From NCBI GenBank assembly GCA_024233085.1, contig JACKQC010000002.1, positions 496,001 through 560,000 of the forward strand: 64,000 nt of DNA, in the 5' to 3' direction. Position 1 is the stretch's first letter; the number at the start of each line of letters is the position of its first letter. Under the pieces are notes generated by a model that worked only from the letters and a program-made list of their open reading frames with translations, searched no databases and had not been told where the DNA came from. A program made the position numbers and the translations under genes. The DNA comes from Akkermansiaceae bacterium. Lineage in GTDB: Bacteria; Verrucomicrobiota; Verrucomicrobiia; Verrucomicrobiales; DEV007. Positions 1-8,025 of this stretch are shown in pieces.

Positions 1-1733
1 GGCACCACAGCGGCCTGAGCTTCGCCCAGCGGGGCGGGATCGTCGAACCACTGGCCAAGGCGGGCCAGCTCCGCGTCATTGTCGCCACCATGGGACTGGC
101 CGCCGGCATCAATTTCTCCGTGCGCTCCGTGTTTGTCTCCGGCACCCTCTATCAGGACGGACCTTTCCAGCGCGAGATCGCGCCGGACGAGTTGCTGCAG
201 ATGTTCGGCCGCGCCGGCCGGCGCGGCCTCGACGAAAACGGCTACGCCATCACCTCCGGCCGCGGCCCGCGGCTGATGGACGCCCGCGCCCGTCAGCTCC
301 GCCGCAGCAACGAGATCGACTGGCCCACTCTGCTGCGGGTCATGAATCGGGCCGCGGACGAGGAACGCTCGCCCTTCGACGCCGCGCGCGAACTGACGGC
401 TCGCCTCTTTTCCGAGCAACGGATCGTCCTCGGTTTTCGCGGCGAAAGCGGCGGCGACCCCGGTGAGATCATGAGCGGCGCCCGGCGCGAAGGCGAAGGG
501 CTGTTCGGACTGAAACCGACCCGTCGTGAAATCCTCAACCTCGCCGGCGACTGGGAACCCGAACCGGCACCCGGAGGCGCGTCCGCCGAAGCACCGCTGG
601 CCGGCGCCTGGCTGCATCGAGGCGGTCGCTGGGTTTCCGCCCTGTCCGACGCGGCGTTTGTCTCCGGTCTTCTCCCGCCCCACTGCCGGCTGTGCCGCCT
701 CGACCGGCACGAGGGAAACGGCGGCGGCAAACGCTTCGGAGGCGAACTCGCCCTGGCGACCCGGACCAGGGACGGCGCCTGGCTTCCGACCCGGCCCTCG
801 CGCGCCATCGCCCGCCTGCCCCGCGACCTCTCGACTCTGTCCCGCGAGGAAGTCGAGACTCTGTTGCCCGAAATGCTCGCCGAAGGACTCGGCGGCGGCG
901 CCGGTGCCGGCTTTGTCGAACGCGGCAACGCCCTCTCCATGCTCCTTTCCTTTGCCGAAAAAACCATGGCCGTCCTCCGCGACCGGGCCGGCCATGCCCT
1001 CATCGATCCCCCGCGCCGCGAAGTCGCCGTCGAGGCGGAGACTCACTACAAGGATCGCGACACCGGCGAAACCCGCGGTTCCGCCGCCGGTTCCGCCGCC
1101 CGCGCCTGGCGAAAGCTCGGCCTGACGGACGAGCACGGCAAGCCGACCGAACGCGGCACGCTCTTCAGCTTCTTCCAGCGCGGGGAAGGTCTCGCCGTGG
1201 CGGCGGGGATCGAGGACGAGTCCTATCCCATCGACGAGCTGCTGTGGCATCTCGTGAACCTCCGCGCCGGTTACCGATTTTCGATGGCCGATGTCGCCGG
1301 CGAAGGCCACGGCAGCGAGCGCCTCGCCGCCGCCTGCCGCCGCGCCTATGGCCCGGTCGACTACGAGGGTTACCTGCAGCTCGGCGTGCCGCCCGGATAC
1401 GGCGAGGGCGCCGCCGAGGCCGTCGAGGCCTGGCTCAGCGGAGATCTCGCGCGCAAACGCGACCGCTCCCGGCTCGGCGACGACGACGAAGCCGGCCCCG
1501 GCGACATCGAACGCGCCTACATCGAATGGCTGAGCCTCCTGCGTCATCTTCGCGCCGCGCCGACCCATCCCAATCCCCGCTGGCGGGCGCTGAAGGACGC
1601 CGCCGCCGCCGAGTTGAAACAACGCGGCGCCACCGCCAGTCCCGGCGCCCATTGGCCGACCCTTCCGGCTTCAATCCTCCAGCGTCATCCCCAGCACCGC
1701 CTGTCCTTTCGGCGGCTTGGCCCGGCGCGGTAG
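1..1733 (+). CDS. Ski2-like DEAD/DEAH-box helicase, C-terminal part (5' end outside window)
   Basis: The frame is open from the left edge, so the ATP-binding first RecA domain is missing and about 577 residues are visible. The fragment begins inside the second RecA domain. The stretch ATMGLAAGINF is followed by QMFGRAGRRGLD, which is helicase motif VI (QxxGRAGR) with the arginine finger as seen in the Ski2/Mtr4/Hel308 group. The remaining 450 or so residues are a helical C-terminal extension that I cannot divide into domains. The expected role is ATP-driven 3'-5' unwinding of RNA or DNA in the cytoplasm; the substrate cannot be told. It ends convergently with ispA, and an inverted-repeat element lies between them. 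Confidence 0.85.
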   Translation, partial: HHSGLSFAQRGGIVEPLAKAGQLRVIVATMGLAAGINFSVRSVFVSGTLYQDGPFQREIAPDELLQMFGRAGRRGLDENGYAITSGRGPRLMDARARQLRRSNEIDWPTLLRVMNRAADEERSPFDAARELTARLFSEQRIVLGFRGESGGDPGEIMSGARREGEGLFGLKPTRREILNLAGDWEPEPAPGGASAEAPLAGAWLHRGGRWVSALSDAAFVSGLLPPHCRLCRLDRHEGNGGGKRFGGELALATRTRDGAWLPTRPSRAIARLPRDLSTLSREEVETLLPEMLAEGLGGGAGAGFVERGNALSMLLSFAEKTMAVLRDRAGHALIDPPRREVAVEAETHYKDRDTGETRGSAAGSAARAWRKLGLTDEHGKPTERGTLFSFFQRGEGLAVAAGIEDESYPIDELLWHLVNLRAGYRFSMADVAGEGHGSERLAAACRRAYGPVDYEGYLQLGVPPGYGEGAAEAVEAWLSGDLARKRDRSRLGDDDEAGPGDIERAYIEWLSLLRHLRAAPTHPNPRWRALKDAAAAELKQRGATASPGAHWPTLPASILQRHPQHRLSFRRLGPAR

Positions 1734-1802
1734 GCGGTTTCCGAATCCCGGGAGCGGGGAGCCTTCCTCCGGTTCCCCATCCGTTTTTCGAACGCGACCT
1801 CG

Positions 1803-2025
1803 ATTAGGGTGTTTGGACAAATTGGCGGGCGGCTCGGCGCGAGCCCATTTTTCGTCCGGCAAGGCGCGCCGAACGGCGTTGGGCCACCCCAATCGAGTGA
1901 TTGGCGGAACGCGGCCGGGCCGAAAATGGGCCGCGTTTGGCGAACGCTCGCCGCTGGCGACGCCGGGGTTCTTCCCTTTTTTCACTCCATTCGAGCCGTT
2001 CGGGAATTTGTCCACACACCCTAAT
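1803..2025. mobile_element. MITE-like inverted-repeat element
   Basis: Near-perfect 21-bp terminal inverted repeats (ATTAGGGTGTTTGGACAAATT at 1803-1823, complement at 2005-2025, one mismatch) enclose about 180 bp without a credible gene. The interior is also self-complementary, for example GCCCATTTTTCG against CGAAAATGGGC and a central CCAATC-GAGT-GATTGG hairpin, so the whole element could fold as one long hairpin. The ends can be read as GGGTGT... flanked by TA, which would fit a Tc1/IS630-type target duplication; this is inference. The right end contains the ispA stop codon. Confidence 0.6.
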
Positions 2026-2908
2026 AATCCCGATCGAGCAGATACCCGGCCATCTCCTCGAGGCGGCGCCCGTTTTTTCCGAACACCGTCAGCGCCTCCC
2101 GAGCCCGCCGGGTGAGCCGGGCGGCCTCGGCGCGCGATTTTTCCAGGCCGAACAGCGCGGGGTAGGTCGACTTGCCGGCGGCGACGTCTTTGCCGGCGCT
2201 TTTACCCAGTTGTTCGCTGGTCTGGGTGACATCGAGAATGTCGTCGATGATCTGGAAGGCCAGGCCGAGCGAGTGGCCGAAGGTGGTGACCGATTCGAGT
2301 TTGTCGGGCGTGGCGTTCGCGGCCATGGCGCCGAGCCGGACCGAGGTGGCCAGCAACGCGGCGGTCTTGCTTTCGTGGATGAAACGCAATTCCCGCGGAG
2401 TGATGTCGTGCCCGCGGCCCTCGCCCTCCAAATCGAGCACCTGGCCCCCGATGAGCTGGCGGCTGCCGCCGGTAACGGCGAGTTCCCGGACGTAATCGGC
2501 GACGGTGAAACGCTTCGACGGCGGGGCCTCGGCCACGATCTCGAAGGCGAGCGTCAGCAGGGCGTCCCCCGCGAGAACGGCGATGCCTTCGCCGAATCGC
2601 TTGTGGCAGGTCGGCATGCCGCGCCGGAAATCGTCGTCGTCCATGCAGGGCAGATCGTCGTGAATCAGCGTGTAGGTGTGCAGCACCTCGACGGCGGCCG
2701 CGAGGGGCAGCGCCTTCCCGATTTCGCCGCCGCAGGCTTCGCAGGCCGCCAAGCACAGGATGGGCCGGAGCCGTTTGCCACCGGCGAAGACGGAATAGCG
2801 CATCGCCTCGTGAATCGTCGCCGGCCGGGTCTTCGCCGAGGGCAGGCGGCGCCTGAGTTCCGCGTCGACGAGCCGGGCGCGCTCCTGGAGATAGCGTTTC
2901 AACGGCAT
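2021..2908 (-). CDS. ispA: Polyprenyl (farnesyl/geranylgeranyl) diphosphate synthase
   Basis: This 295-aa protein is a short-chain trans-prenyltransferase that condenses isopentenyl diphosphate with allylic diphosphates to make C15-C20 precursors for quinones, undecaprenol and other isoprenoids in the cytoplasm. Both aspartate-rich Mg-binding motifs are present: the first in LIHDDLPCMDDDDFRRG and the second in FQIIDDILD. GGKRLRP near residue 38 is the usual diphosphate-binding segment. The ATG at 2908 was chosen because upstream in-frame codons lie inside asd. It follows asd by 25 bp on the same strand and is probably cotranscribed. Its TAG stop is provided by the terminal repeat of the element at 1803-2025. 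Product chain length is not resolved. Confidence 0.9.
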   Translation of the reverse strand: MPLKRYLQERARLVDAELRRRLPSAKTRPATIHEAMRYSVFAGGKRLRPILCLAACEACGGEIGKALPLAAAVEVLHTYTLIHDDLPCMDDDDFRRGMPTCHKRFGEGIAVLAGDALLTLAFEIVAEAPPSKRFTVADYVRELAVTGGSRQLIGGQVLDLEGEGRGHDITPRELRFIHESKTAALLATSVRLGAMAANATPDKLESVTTFGHSLGLAFQIIDDILDVTQTSEQLGKSAGKDVAAGKSTYPALFGLEKSRAEAARLTRRAREALTVFGKNGRRLEEMAGYLLDRDY

Positions 2909-2933
2909 CGAAAACGGGAACGGCTCGGTGGTT

Positions 2934-3944
2934 TCACAGCAATTCGGCGATCTGCACCGCGTTGAGCGCCGCGCCTTTCCGGACCTGATCGCCCACCACC
3001 CAGAAGGTGAGTGCCTTTTCGAGCACCAGATCCCGGCGCAGGCGCCCGACGAGGCAGTCGTCACCGTCGGTGGCATCCAGCGGCGTGGGATAGAGCGCCG
3101 GGGCGGCGCTGATGTCGTCCATCAAATGGACACCGGGCGCGGCCTCGATGGCTTCGCGCGCGGCCTCGATGGAGGGTTCGTCGGCGAACTGCGCCGTGAC
3201 CGCCACGGCGTGGGAGCGGTAAACCGGCACCCGCACACAGGTCACGGAGGCGACGAGATCGGGCGCGTGAAGGATTTTCCGGCCCTCGAAATGCATTTTC
3301 ATCTCCTCCTTCGTGTAGCCGTTGTCGAGAAAGACATCGACCTGCGGAATCACGTTGAAGGCGATCTGGCGCGGATAGACCCGCTTTTCGGGGAGCGCTT
3401 CGCCCGCGGCGATGGCCTTGGACTGGGCTTCGAGTTCGACGATTCCCTGCGCGCCGCTCCCCGACACCGCCTGGTAGCTGGAGGCGATGATCTTTTTCAC
3501 GCCACCGAAGGCCCGGTGGAGCGGGTTCAGGGCCATCAGGGTCACGATGGTGGTGCAATTCGGGTTGGCGATGATGCCTCGATTCTGAAGCGCGTCGGCG
3601 CCATTCACCTCGGGCACCACCAGCGGCACGCCTTCGTCCATCCGGAACGCCGACGAATTGTCGATCACCACCGCCCCGGCCTCGACCGCGTGCGGGGCGA
3701 ATTCTTTGGAAATGCCCGAGCCGGCGCTGAACAGCGCGATGTCCACCCCGGCGAAGGATTCCGGACGCAGTTCCTTCACCACGATCTCCTTGCCGCGAAA
3801 TCGGAGCGTCTTCCCCGCCGAACGCGCCGAGGCCAGCAGCGTCAGCTCGCGCACGGGAAAATTCCGCTGCTCCAGGCAGAGCAGCATTTCCGCGCCCACC
3901 GCGCCGGTGGCGCCGGCGATGGCCAGATGTCTGGGTTCGCTCAT
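2934..3944 (-). CDS. asd: Aspartate-semialdehyde dehydrogenase
   Basis: The enzyme makes aspartate-4-semialdehyde from aspartyl phosphate with NADPH, the branch point to lysine/diaminopimelate, threonine and methionine. The 336-aa protein has the N-terminal nucleotide-binding motif GATGAVGAEML, the catalytic cysteine in NPNCTTI and the family stretch SSYQAVSGSGAQG. Length and motifs fit the Asd family well. The ATG at 3944 gives MSEPRHLAIAG, the natural beginning of the Rossmann fold. It is the first gene of the apparent asd-ispA operon, and its upstream region holds a perfect 25-bp palindrome (4060-4084). Confidence 0.94.
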   Translation of the reverse strand: MSEPRHLAIAGATGAVGAEMLLCLEQRNFPVRELTLLASARSAGKTLRFRGKEIVVKELRPESFAGVDIALFSAGSGISKEFAPHAVEAGAVVIDNSSAFRMDEGVPLVVPEVNGADALQNRGIIANPNCTTIVTLMALNPLHRAFGGVKKIIASSYQAVSGSGAQGIVELEAQSKAIAAGEALPEKRVYPRQIAFNVIPQVDVFLDNGYTKEEMKMHFEGRKILHAPDLVASVTCVRVPVYRSHAVAVTAQFADEPSIEAAREAIEAAPGVHLMDDISAAPALYPTPLDATDGDDCLVGRLRRDLVLEKALTFWVVGDQVRKGAALNAVQIAELL

Positions 3945-4059
3945 AAAACGAGGTGAAAAGAGATGCAGATTCGATCCGGAAAAAGGGCGGGAAAGTAAGG
4001 GATTCCCCCGCCTTTGCAACGCGGGACGCAAGGGATCGGCGACGCGGAAAAGAAGAAAA

Positions 4060-4084
4060 ACGCAAAAATTATAAATTTTTGCGT
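4060..4084. promoter_or_regulatory. Perfect 25-bp palindrome between divergent genes
   Basis: Two 11-bp arms (ACGCAAAAATT and its exact complement) flank an ATA centre in an AT-rich stretch between asd (left-pointing) and a small lipoprotein gene (right-pointing). It could be an operator for a dimeric regulator acting on either promoter, or simply a hairpin in a leader. No known binding consensus is recognised. Confidence 0.4.
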
Positions 4085-4189
4085 GCTAAATAGTAAACTT
4101 TTGTTAAATTGCTGTTCGTCGGGCGGATTTGAACCGCCTTTTGTAACCTGCAACCAACCCATCAACTTATCTCTCACTCCCGTTTCCTC

Positions 4190-4315
4190 ATGAGAAAGAC
4201 GACCTTTGTTCTCCTCGCGGTGGCCGCCTGCGCGATCGCCCTGTCCTCCTGCGCCAACAAGAAGCAGGCCTACGCGCCCGCCCCCATGGCCCCCGAAGTG
4301 GTTCACTATAAGTAA
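4190..4315 (+). CDS. Very small lipoprotein (41 aa)
   Basis: A 41-residue protein begins MRKTTFVLLAVAACAIA and carries a lipobox ending LSSC at about residue 20. Only about 20 residues follow the lipidated cysteine. That tail is rich in Ala and Pro and ends VVHYK. It should be exported by Sec, lipidated and held at a membrane. Function is unknown; tiny lipoproteins of this type are frequent in Verrucomicrobiota, which is recollection rather than a search. A GC-rich hairpin lies 75 bp downstream. Confidence 0.65.
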   Translation: MRKTTFVLLAVAACAIALSSCANKKQAYAPAPMAPEVVHYK

Positions 4316-4389
4316 GGCAAAAAGCCGAACCCCGGGCGTCTTTCGTTTTCGAAAAAACGATCCGAATTTCTTCCCACGCCTGACTCGAG

Positions 4390-4424
4390 GACGGCCGCTC
4401 CGCGCATCTGCGCGGGCGGCCGTC
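4390..4424 (+). terminator. Strong hairpin, probable terminator of the small lipoprotein gene
   Basis: GACGGCCGC and CCGCGC pair with GCGCGG and GCGGCCGTC around an ATCT loop, giving about 15 bp with one bulged T. The following bases are only moderately T-rich, so termination is likely but not textbook. The rest of 4316-4742 shows no gene; near 4690 there are short GCCCA/TGGGC inverted repeats next to the transposase 3' end. Confidence 0.5.
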
Positions 4425-4742
4425 TGTCGTTTCCGAACTTTCGTTTCCCGCCAAATTGCGCGGGCTTGGCTGGCCGAGTGTTTCCTTCAGAATCGTGATC
4501 AGGCGGGCCTTGGAACAAGCCGTTCGCCGATCCTGTCGGAAACTTGAAAAGGCCCCGCAGCGTTTGGTTTTCGTAAAGCGATACAGCGAGCAAGCCGGGC
4601 CGTCGCAGGGTATCTCGATCCGCCTTTGCGGAGGCGAGGGAAGCGCCGGTTCACCACCAAAACAGGTGCCTTTTCGATCGTCGATCGAATCGGCCCATCC
4701 ACTGGGCTCCTCCGTGGGCAAGCCCTATTCAATTGTTTCCGC

Positions 4743-5771
4743 CTACCCAAATATCTTGCTCCGCAAATCCCGCAGCACCCGCAGGTTGCCCCATTCGGCG
4801 CCGCGCATCTTTCGGGCGCCGGATTTTCGTTTCGGACCGTAGCGGGAACGATGGGACTCGAAGACACCGTTGACGAATTCCACGCTCCCGAAGACCGCTC
4901 CATCACAGAAGTAACGCACCCGGCAACGCAGGATTTCCGGAATCGAGAGCTTCCCGCCTCGCTCGACCTCCGCTTCGACCCTTTCCTGGCTGAAGCCTTT
5001 GCGGCTTTTCTCGCCGTAATCCGGATCGCCCTCGCGTTCCTCGCCGTGCCCGAAGAGCAGCAGCCGGTATTTCGTGGCCGTGTTCGCCCAGGTGATCCGG
5101 CGATTCACCCCGTAAGAGGTCTGTTCCAGAATGATCGCCAGCCCGCGCCGCGCCACCCGGCGACCGGCCACCGCCTCCGCGTATCCGCACCAGATGTAAT
5201 CCTTGGGATCGCTCACCATCCCGGCCCGCACCGGATTCAAATCAATGTAGGCCGCCATCGTCAGCAACGCCTCCTCCGAACCCTCCACCAGCACGCTCTT
5301 GAATCGGTCCTCCCACAGCGTTCCCCGGCGATTGTTGGTGCGGTTGTACCATTGGGTGAAGCGTTGCTTCAGTTCTTTGAGAAACACGGACAAATCGCCC
5401 CGCCGCGATTCGTAGCGATCCAGAATCTGCCCCAACCACCGATCGTCCCCGGAAGCGCGCGCCCGGTCGATCTCCTGGCGGATGTGAAGCATCTGCGTGT
5501 CGTTGTAGAGGATCGGCAACATGTCCAGCAGCGCCTCGACCGTCAGCTTGGCCAGACGCTCGCGCTCCGGCACGCGGACCAGAAGATGGAAATGGTTGGA
5601 CATCAGGCAAAAAGTCACCACCTCGATCCCGCAGAAGGCCTCCAGCTTGCGCATCCATTTGCGGAAATAGTTTTTCTCCTTCGCGTTGAAAATAAATCGC
5701 TTATCCACCACGCGGGACATGCAGTGGTAAAAGGCATCGCCGTCTTCGCGAATCAACCGGGCTTTTCTCAT
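4743..5771 (-). CDS. REP-associated tyrosine transposase (RAYT, Y1_Tnp family)
   Basis: The 342-aa protein belongs to the Y1/HUH single-strand transposase family (IS200/IS605-related TnpA_REP). The HUH metal-binding pair is H60 and H62 in SNHFHLLV, and the candidate nucleophilic tyrosine is Y142 in QWYNRTNN, followed by the usual LWEDRFKSVLV stretch. RAYTs are single-copy domesticated transposases that process and spread short palindromic REP sequences. No IS-like ends are seen here, but seven loci of one hairpin repeat family lie in this window. The C-terminal 100 residues are basic and not assigned. Directly upstream lies the 3' remnant of a regulator gene. Confidence 0.88.
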   Translation of the reverse strand: MRKARLIREDGDAFYHCMSRVVDKRFIFNAKEKNYFRKWMRKLEAFCGIEVVTFCLMSNHFHLLVRVPERERLAKLTVEALLDMLPILYNDTQMLHIRQEIDRARASGDDRWLGQILDRYESRRGDLSVFLKELKQRFTQWYNRTNNRRGTLWEDRFKSVLVEGSEEALLTMAAYIDLNPVRAGMVSDPKDYIWCGYAEAVAGRRVARRGLAIILEQTSYGVNRRITWANTATKYRLLLFGHGEEREGDPDYGEKSRKGFSQERVEAEVERGGKLSIPEILRCRVRYFCDGAVFGSVEFVNGVFESHRSRYGPKRKSGARKMRGAEWGNLRVLRDLRSKIFG

Positions 5772-5825
5772 GGCTGTGGCAGGATGGGGAATCGGAACCT
5801 TTTTTCTTTTTTTCTTTCAATAAAT

Positions 5826-5996
5826 GACCCGTCCCTTTATTTTTTTGAGCTGCTCGAACAGGAACCGCCACCCGGTCGGCCCGGACCGACTCCGAAGCTG
5901 CAACGCCAGATTGAACAAGTCGCCGAGTTGCCGCGATCTAAACAGAAGTTTGTCAGCGATATGCTCGAGACGGTTCTGCAGACGGCCGCTTCGTGA
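5826..5996 (+). pseudogene. 3' remnant of an XRE-type regulator gene
   Basis: The frame encodes DPSLYFFELLEQE, then a linker, then LQRQIEQVAELPRSKQKFV and a final helix ending TVLQTAA before the stop at 5996. This is the characteristic helical tail that follows the helix-turn-helix domain in many XRE-family regulators. The DNA-binding part is absent: upstream sequence runs into the start of the RAYT gene 55 bp away and has no matching HTH. I read it as a gene truncated by rearrangement or by arrival of the transposase. Confidence 0.5.
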
Positions 5997-6370
5997 TCGT
6001 TTCTGGCCGGGCACCCGTCCGGCAGTTTTTCTTTTTAGCCGCTTTCCGTTGTTCCGTGGGTGGGGCCGATGCGGCGATTGCGGGCCTTTGGCCCGCGAGC
6101 CGCCGCGGCCAAGGGCGGGGGATGGCTGGGCCAGCTCGGAGAACGCGAGATCGAACCTTCGACGCCACCCCGCGCGAACGGATCGCGTCCGAACCTGGCT
6201 TGCCCAGCCGACTACGCCCGGCACCCACGCGCGCCCGATTCCTCGGCAAAAGGGTCGATCACGGCTGTTTTGAGCGCTCACCAGCGCGATATTCGGTTGT
6301 CGGCCCGACCTCGGGGCCGTTCATCGCCCGGAGCGAACGCCAGATTGCCGCGATTCGGTCGCTTTCACGA
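5997..6370. other. Non-coding stretch downstream of the regulator remnant
   Basis: No credible protein gene is seen. Frames here give Arg/Pro/Ala-rich translations without recognisable motifs. The sequence GGCTGGGCCAGC near 6123 and its partial complement GGCTTGCCCAGCC near 6200 bracket an imperfectly paired segment, suggesting another decayed repeat rather than a gene. Confidence 0.4.
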
Positions 6371-6445
6371 TCGAACAGGGTTGCTTCGTGGATTCAACCC
6401 TGTCGGATCGGAGAGCCTACCCTGTTTGCTCGTCGGCCTAACCCT
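6371..6445. repeat. REP-like hairpin repeats, divergent copies
   Basis: Three degenerate copies of the window-wide hairpin family lie in tandem: GAACAGGGTTG, TTCAACCCTGTCGGATC and ACCCTGTTT, followed by AACCCTCTT. They are the most diverged of the seven loci and the closest to the RAYT gene, about 0.6 kb away. Confidence 0.5.
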
Positions 6446-6529
6446 CTTCCTTCGTGAGCCTGACACGTTTGCCAAACGTGTTTGGCTTTCGCCAAAACCC
6501 ATCCCCAGCCCAACCGCCGAGCGGGACGG

Positions 6530-7360
6530 TGTCAAGCGGAGTAGTGGTCGGCAGTCGAAGAGGCTCCGCTTTACTCCGGCCCGTGAAGGCGGAAGCGCGA
6601 GCGAACAACCGCCGCCAACATCAAAGATGTTCCCGAAGCGCCTTCCTGCCGCGTTGCTGCCGAGTGGCGGGGCGGGAGGCAGGGTGTCCAAGGGAGTCCC
6701 GCGGACGCGGGACGACCGCCGAGACACTCTGCCGGGAGCCGGGGCGCGGAGCTTGCTTTGTCGAAGGCCGGAGGGCGTGGCACGATGCGACGGGGCGAGC
6801 GGAGCGAGGTCTGGGGAGGCAGACTGCCCGACAGGGCACCCCGGCGCATGGTGCCGCGTCCGGAGGCCGAAGCGCTCAACCCTCTGCCTACGGCAGCAAG
6901 CTTTTGAAGTTGGCGCGTCGATTGCCTGGGTGATGTCCCCTCCGCCAACCACCCAAAAAAGATGCAGAGAAGCGGAGGCGTGGTGGGGCGATCCTTAAAA
7001 AACAATACGCCGAAGGCGCAAGCGGCGCGCGCCACCGCCCCACCACGCCGGAGCGGACGAGGGCGCCCTGGATGACGACGCCGAGGGAGCCTAAGCGACC
7101 GGGAGCGGTGGCAGCCAGGGTCTGCGGCTGCGTCTGACCGCTCGCGGGCAGCGGGAGCAGCCGACGCCCGGATACAACACGGCGAAGGGAGTGGCTGGAG
7201 GCCTGCACGATGTGGCGAGCGCGCGAGCCGCTGAGGAAGGCCGGAACGCCCAGCGACCGCTCACCGAACCGCCAGCGCGCGGAGCGACGGCGCGACTCCT
7301 GCGGGTGCCCCCTTTTGCCCTCCCGCGAAAGCGGGACACGAGGCACCCAAAAGCAGGAGG
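6530..7360. ncRNA. Candidate large structured non-coding RNA or decayed structured element
   Basis: About 830 bp has no credible protein gene but several strong self-complementary segments. At 6679-6732 an 11-bp stem (one G-U) surrounds GTCCCGC-GGAC-GCGGGAC. A perfect 14-bp inverted repeat pairs 6977-6990 with 7036-7049. At 7296-7359 three stacked stems (CTCCTGC, GGGTGCC, TCCCGC with their complements) are capped by a GAAA tetraloop. A GNRA-capped multi-helix stack suggests RNA structure, but strand, ends and family are unknown. It could equally be the body of a dead mobile element. Confidence 0.3.
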
Positions 7361-7362
7361 CG

Positions 7363-7630
7363 TGACGGAGCGGATTTGCCGGACAGCTTGGGTGGTCGTC
7401 CGCTTCACCGACAGGCTTTGCGCGCCCCCGCCAGATGACAGCTTACTTTTTTGGGCTTGTGTCAAGATTTGCTGCCTGACCCCTAGCGGAGCCCATTGAC
7501 GGAGCGGATTTGCCGGACAGCTTGGGTGGTCGCCGCTTCACCGACAGGCCTCACGCGCCGCCTCCCCCAATATTGCCGCTTATCTTTTTGGGATTGTGTC
7601 AAGATTCGCTGCCTGACCCGTTTCGGCAGA
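7363..7630. repeat. Imperfect tandem duplication, 134-bp period
   Basis: Two copies start at 7363 and 7497 with the same TGACGGAGCGGATTTGCCGG stretch, share the CACCGACAGGC segment, and both end with TTTTTGGG(C/A)TTGTGTCAAGAT followed by TTCGCTGCCTGACCC or its near-identical variant. The copies differ by scattered substitutions and small indels. No protein is supported. The TGTCAAGAT...TGCCTGACC end resembles sequences I associate with RAYT-linked repeats, which is recollection only. Confidence 0.7.
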
Positions 7631-7647
7631 GCCGCTTTGGAGCTTCG

Positions 7648-8007
7648 TCATTCGAGATGCTGTTGGTGGTCGGTCATGATAAGCGCATCCTTGTCGAAAA
7701 CAAAAATCAAAGTCTCGTCAACTCCTTCTCTTGAGAAAACGATTCTCTCGTCGGATTCGTCAATGATCGCGTATTCCTCGGGAACTCTCGATTTTACATC
7801 CGCTCTGCTCATTCCAAACTCGATGTCTCCGTAAAAGGTTTCTGCCGAACTCTCCCGATTGTGAATGAAATCACCCGATTTGCATGAGGTCAATAACGCT
7901 AAACTCATCACAAACAACATCACTAAGGGGGAACCGCTGGGAAAGTCATTCCACGAATGGAAACCTCGTTTCGTTCTGGCTGAATCGAATAATTTAGGAT
8001 GACCCAT
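7648..8007 (-). CDS. Small lipoprotein downstream of the RHS tip, candidate immunity protein
   Basis: This is a 119-aa protein from the ATG at 8007; a start at 7920 would give a compact signal peptide MLFVMSLALLTSC whose LTSC forms a lipobox. The mature part is about 75 residues, acidic, with no family I recognise. It lies 18 bp after the preceding small exported protein in the same direction, in the same run as the RHS tip. That position and its export fit a periplasmic or membrane-anchored immunity protein, but this is context only. Base composition is clearly more AT-rich than the neighbouring chromosome, a sign of transfer. Confidence 0.65.
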   Translation of the reverse strand: MGHPKLFDSARTKRGFHSWNDFPSGSPLVMLFVMSLALLTSCKSGDFIHNRESSAETFYGDIEFGMSRADVKSRVPEEYAIIDESDERIVFSREGVDETLIFVFDKDALIMTDHQQHLE

Positions 8008-8025
8008 AACTTGGCTTACTGAAAC

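Noticed and set aside
4122..4138. tRNA gene on the minus strand (GGCGGTTCAAATCCGCC is a perfect T-arm)
   Set aside because: The following seven bases (CGACGAA) have no matching 5' acceptor strand at the right distance, and no D- or anticodon arm can be drawn. At most it is a tRNA remnant.
6140..6180. tRNA T-arm-like sequence (GATCGAACCTTCGA)
   Set aside because: Stem bases do not pair over five positions and no cloverleaf fits.
6060..6998. Protein gene of 312 codons in the repetitive region
   Set aside because: Composition is Arg/Pro/Ala-rich without domains, frames on both strands look alike, and it runs across hairpins and REP-like repeats.
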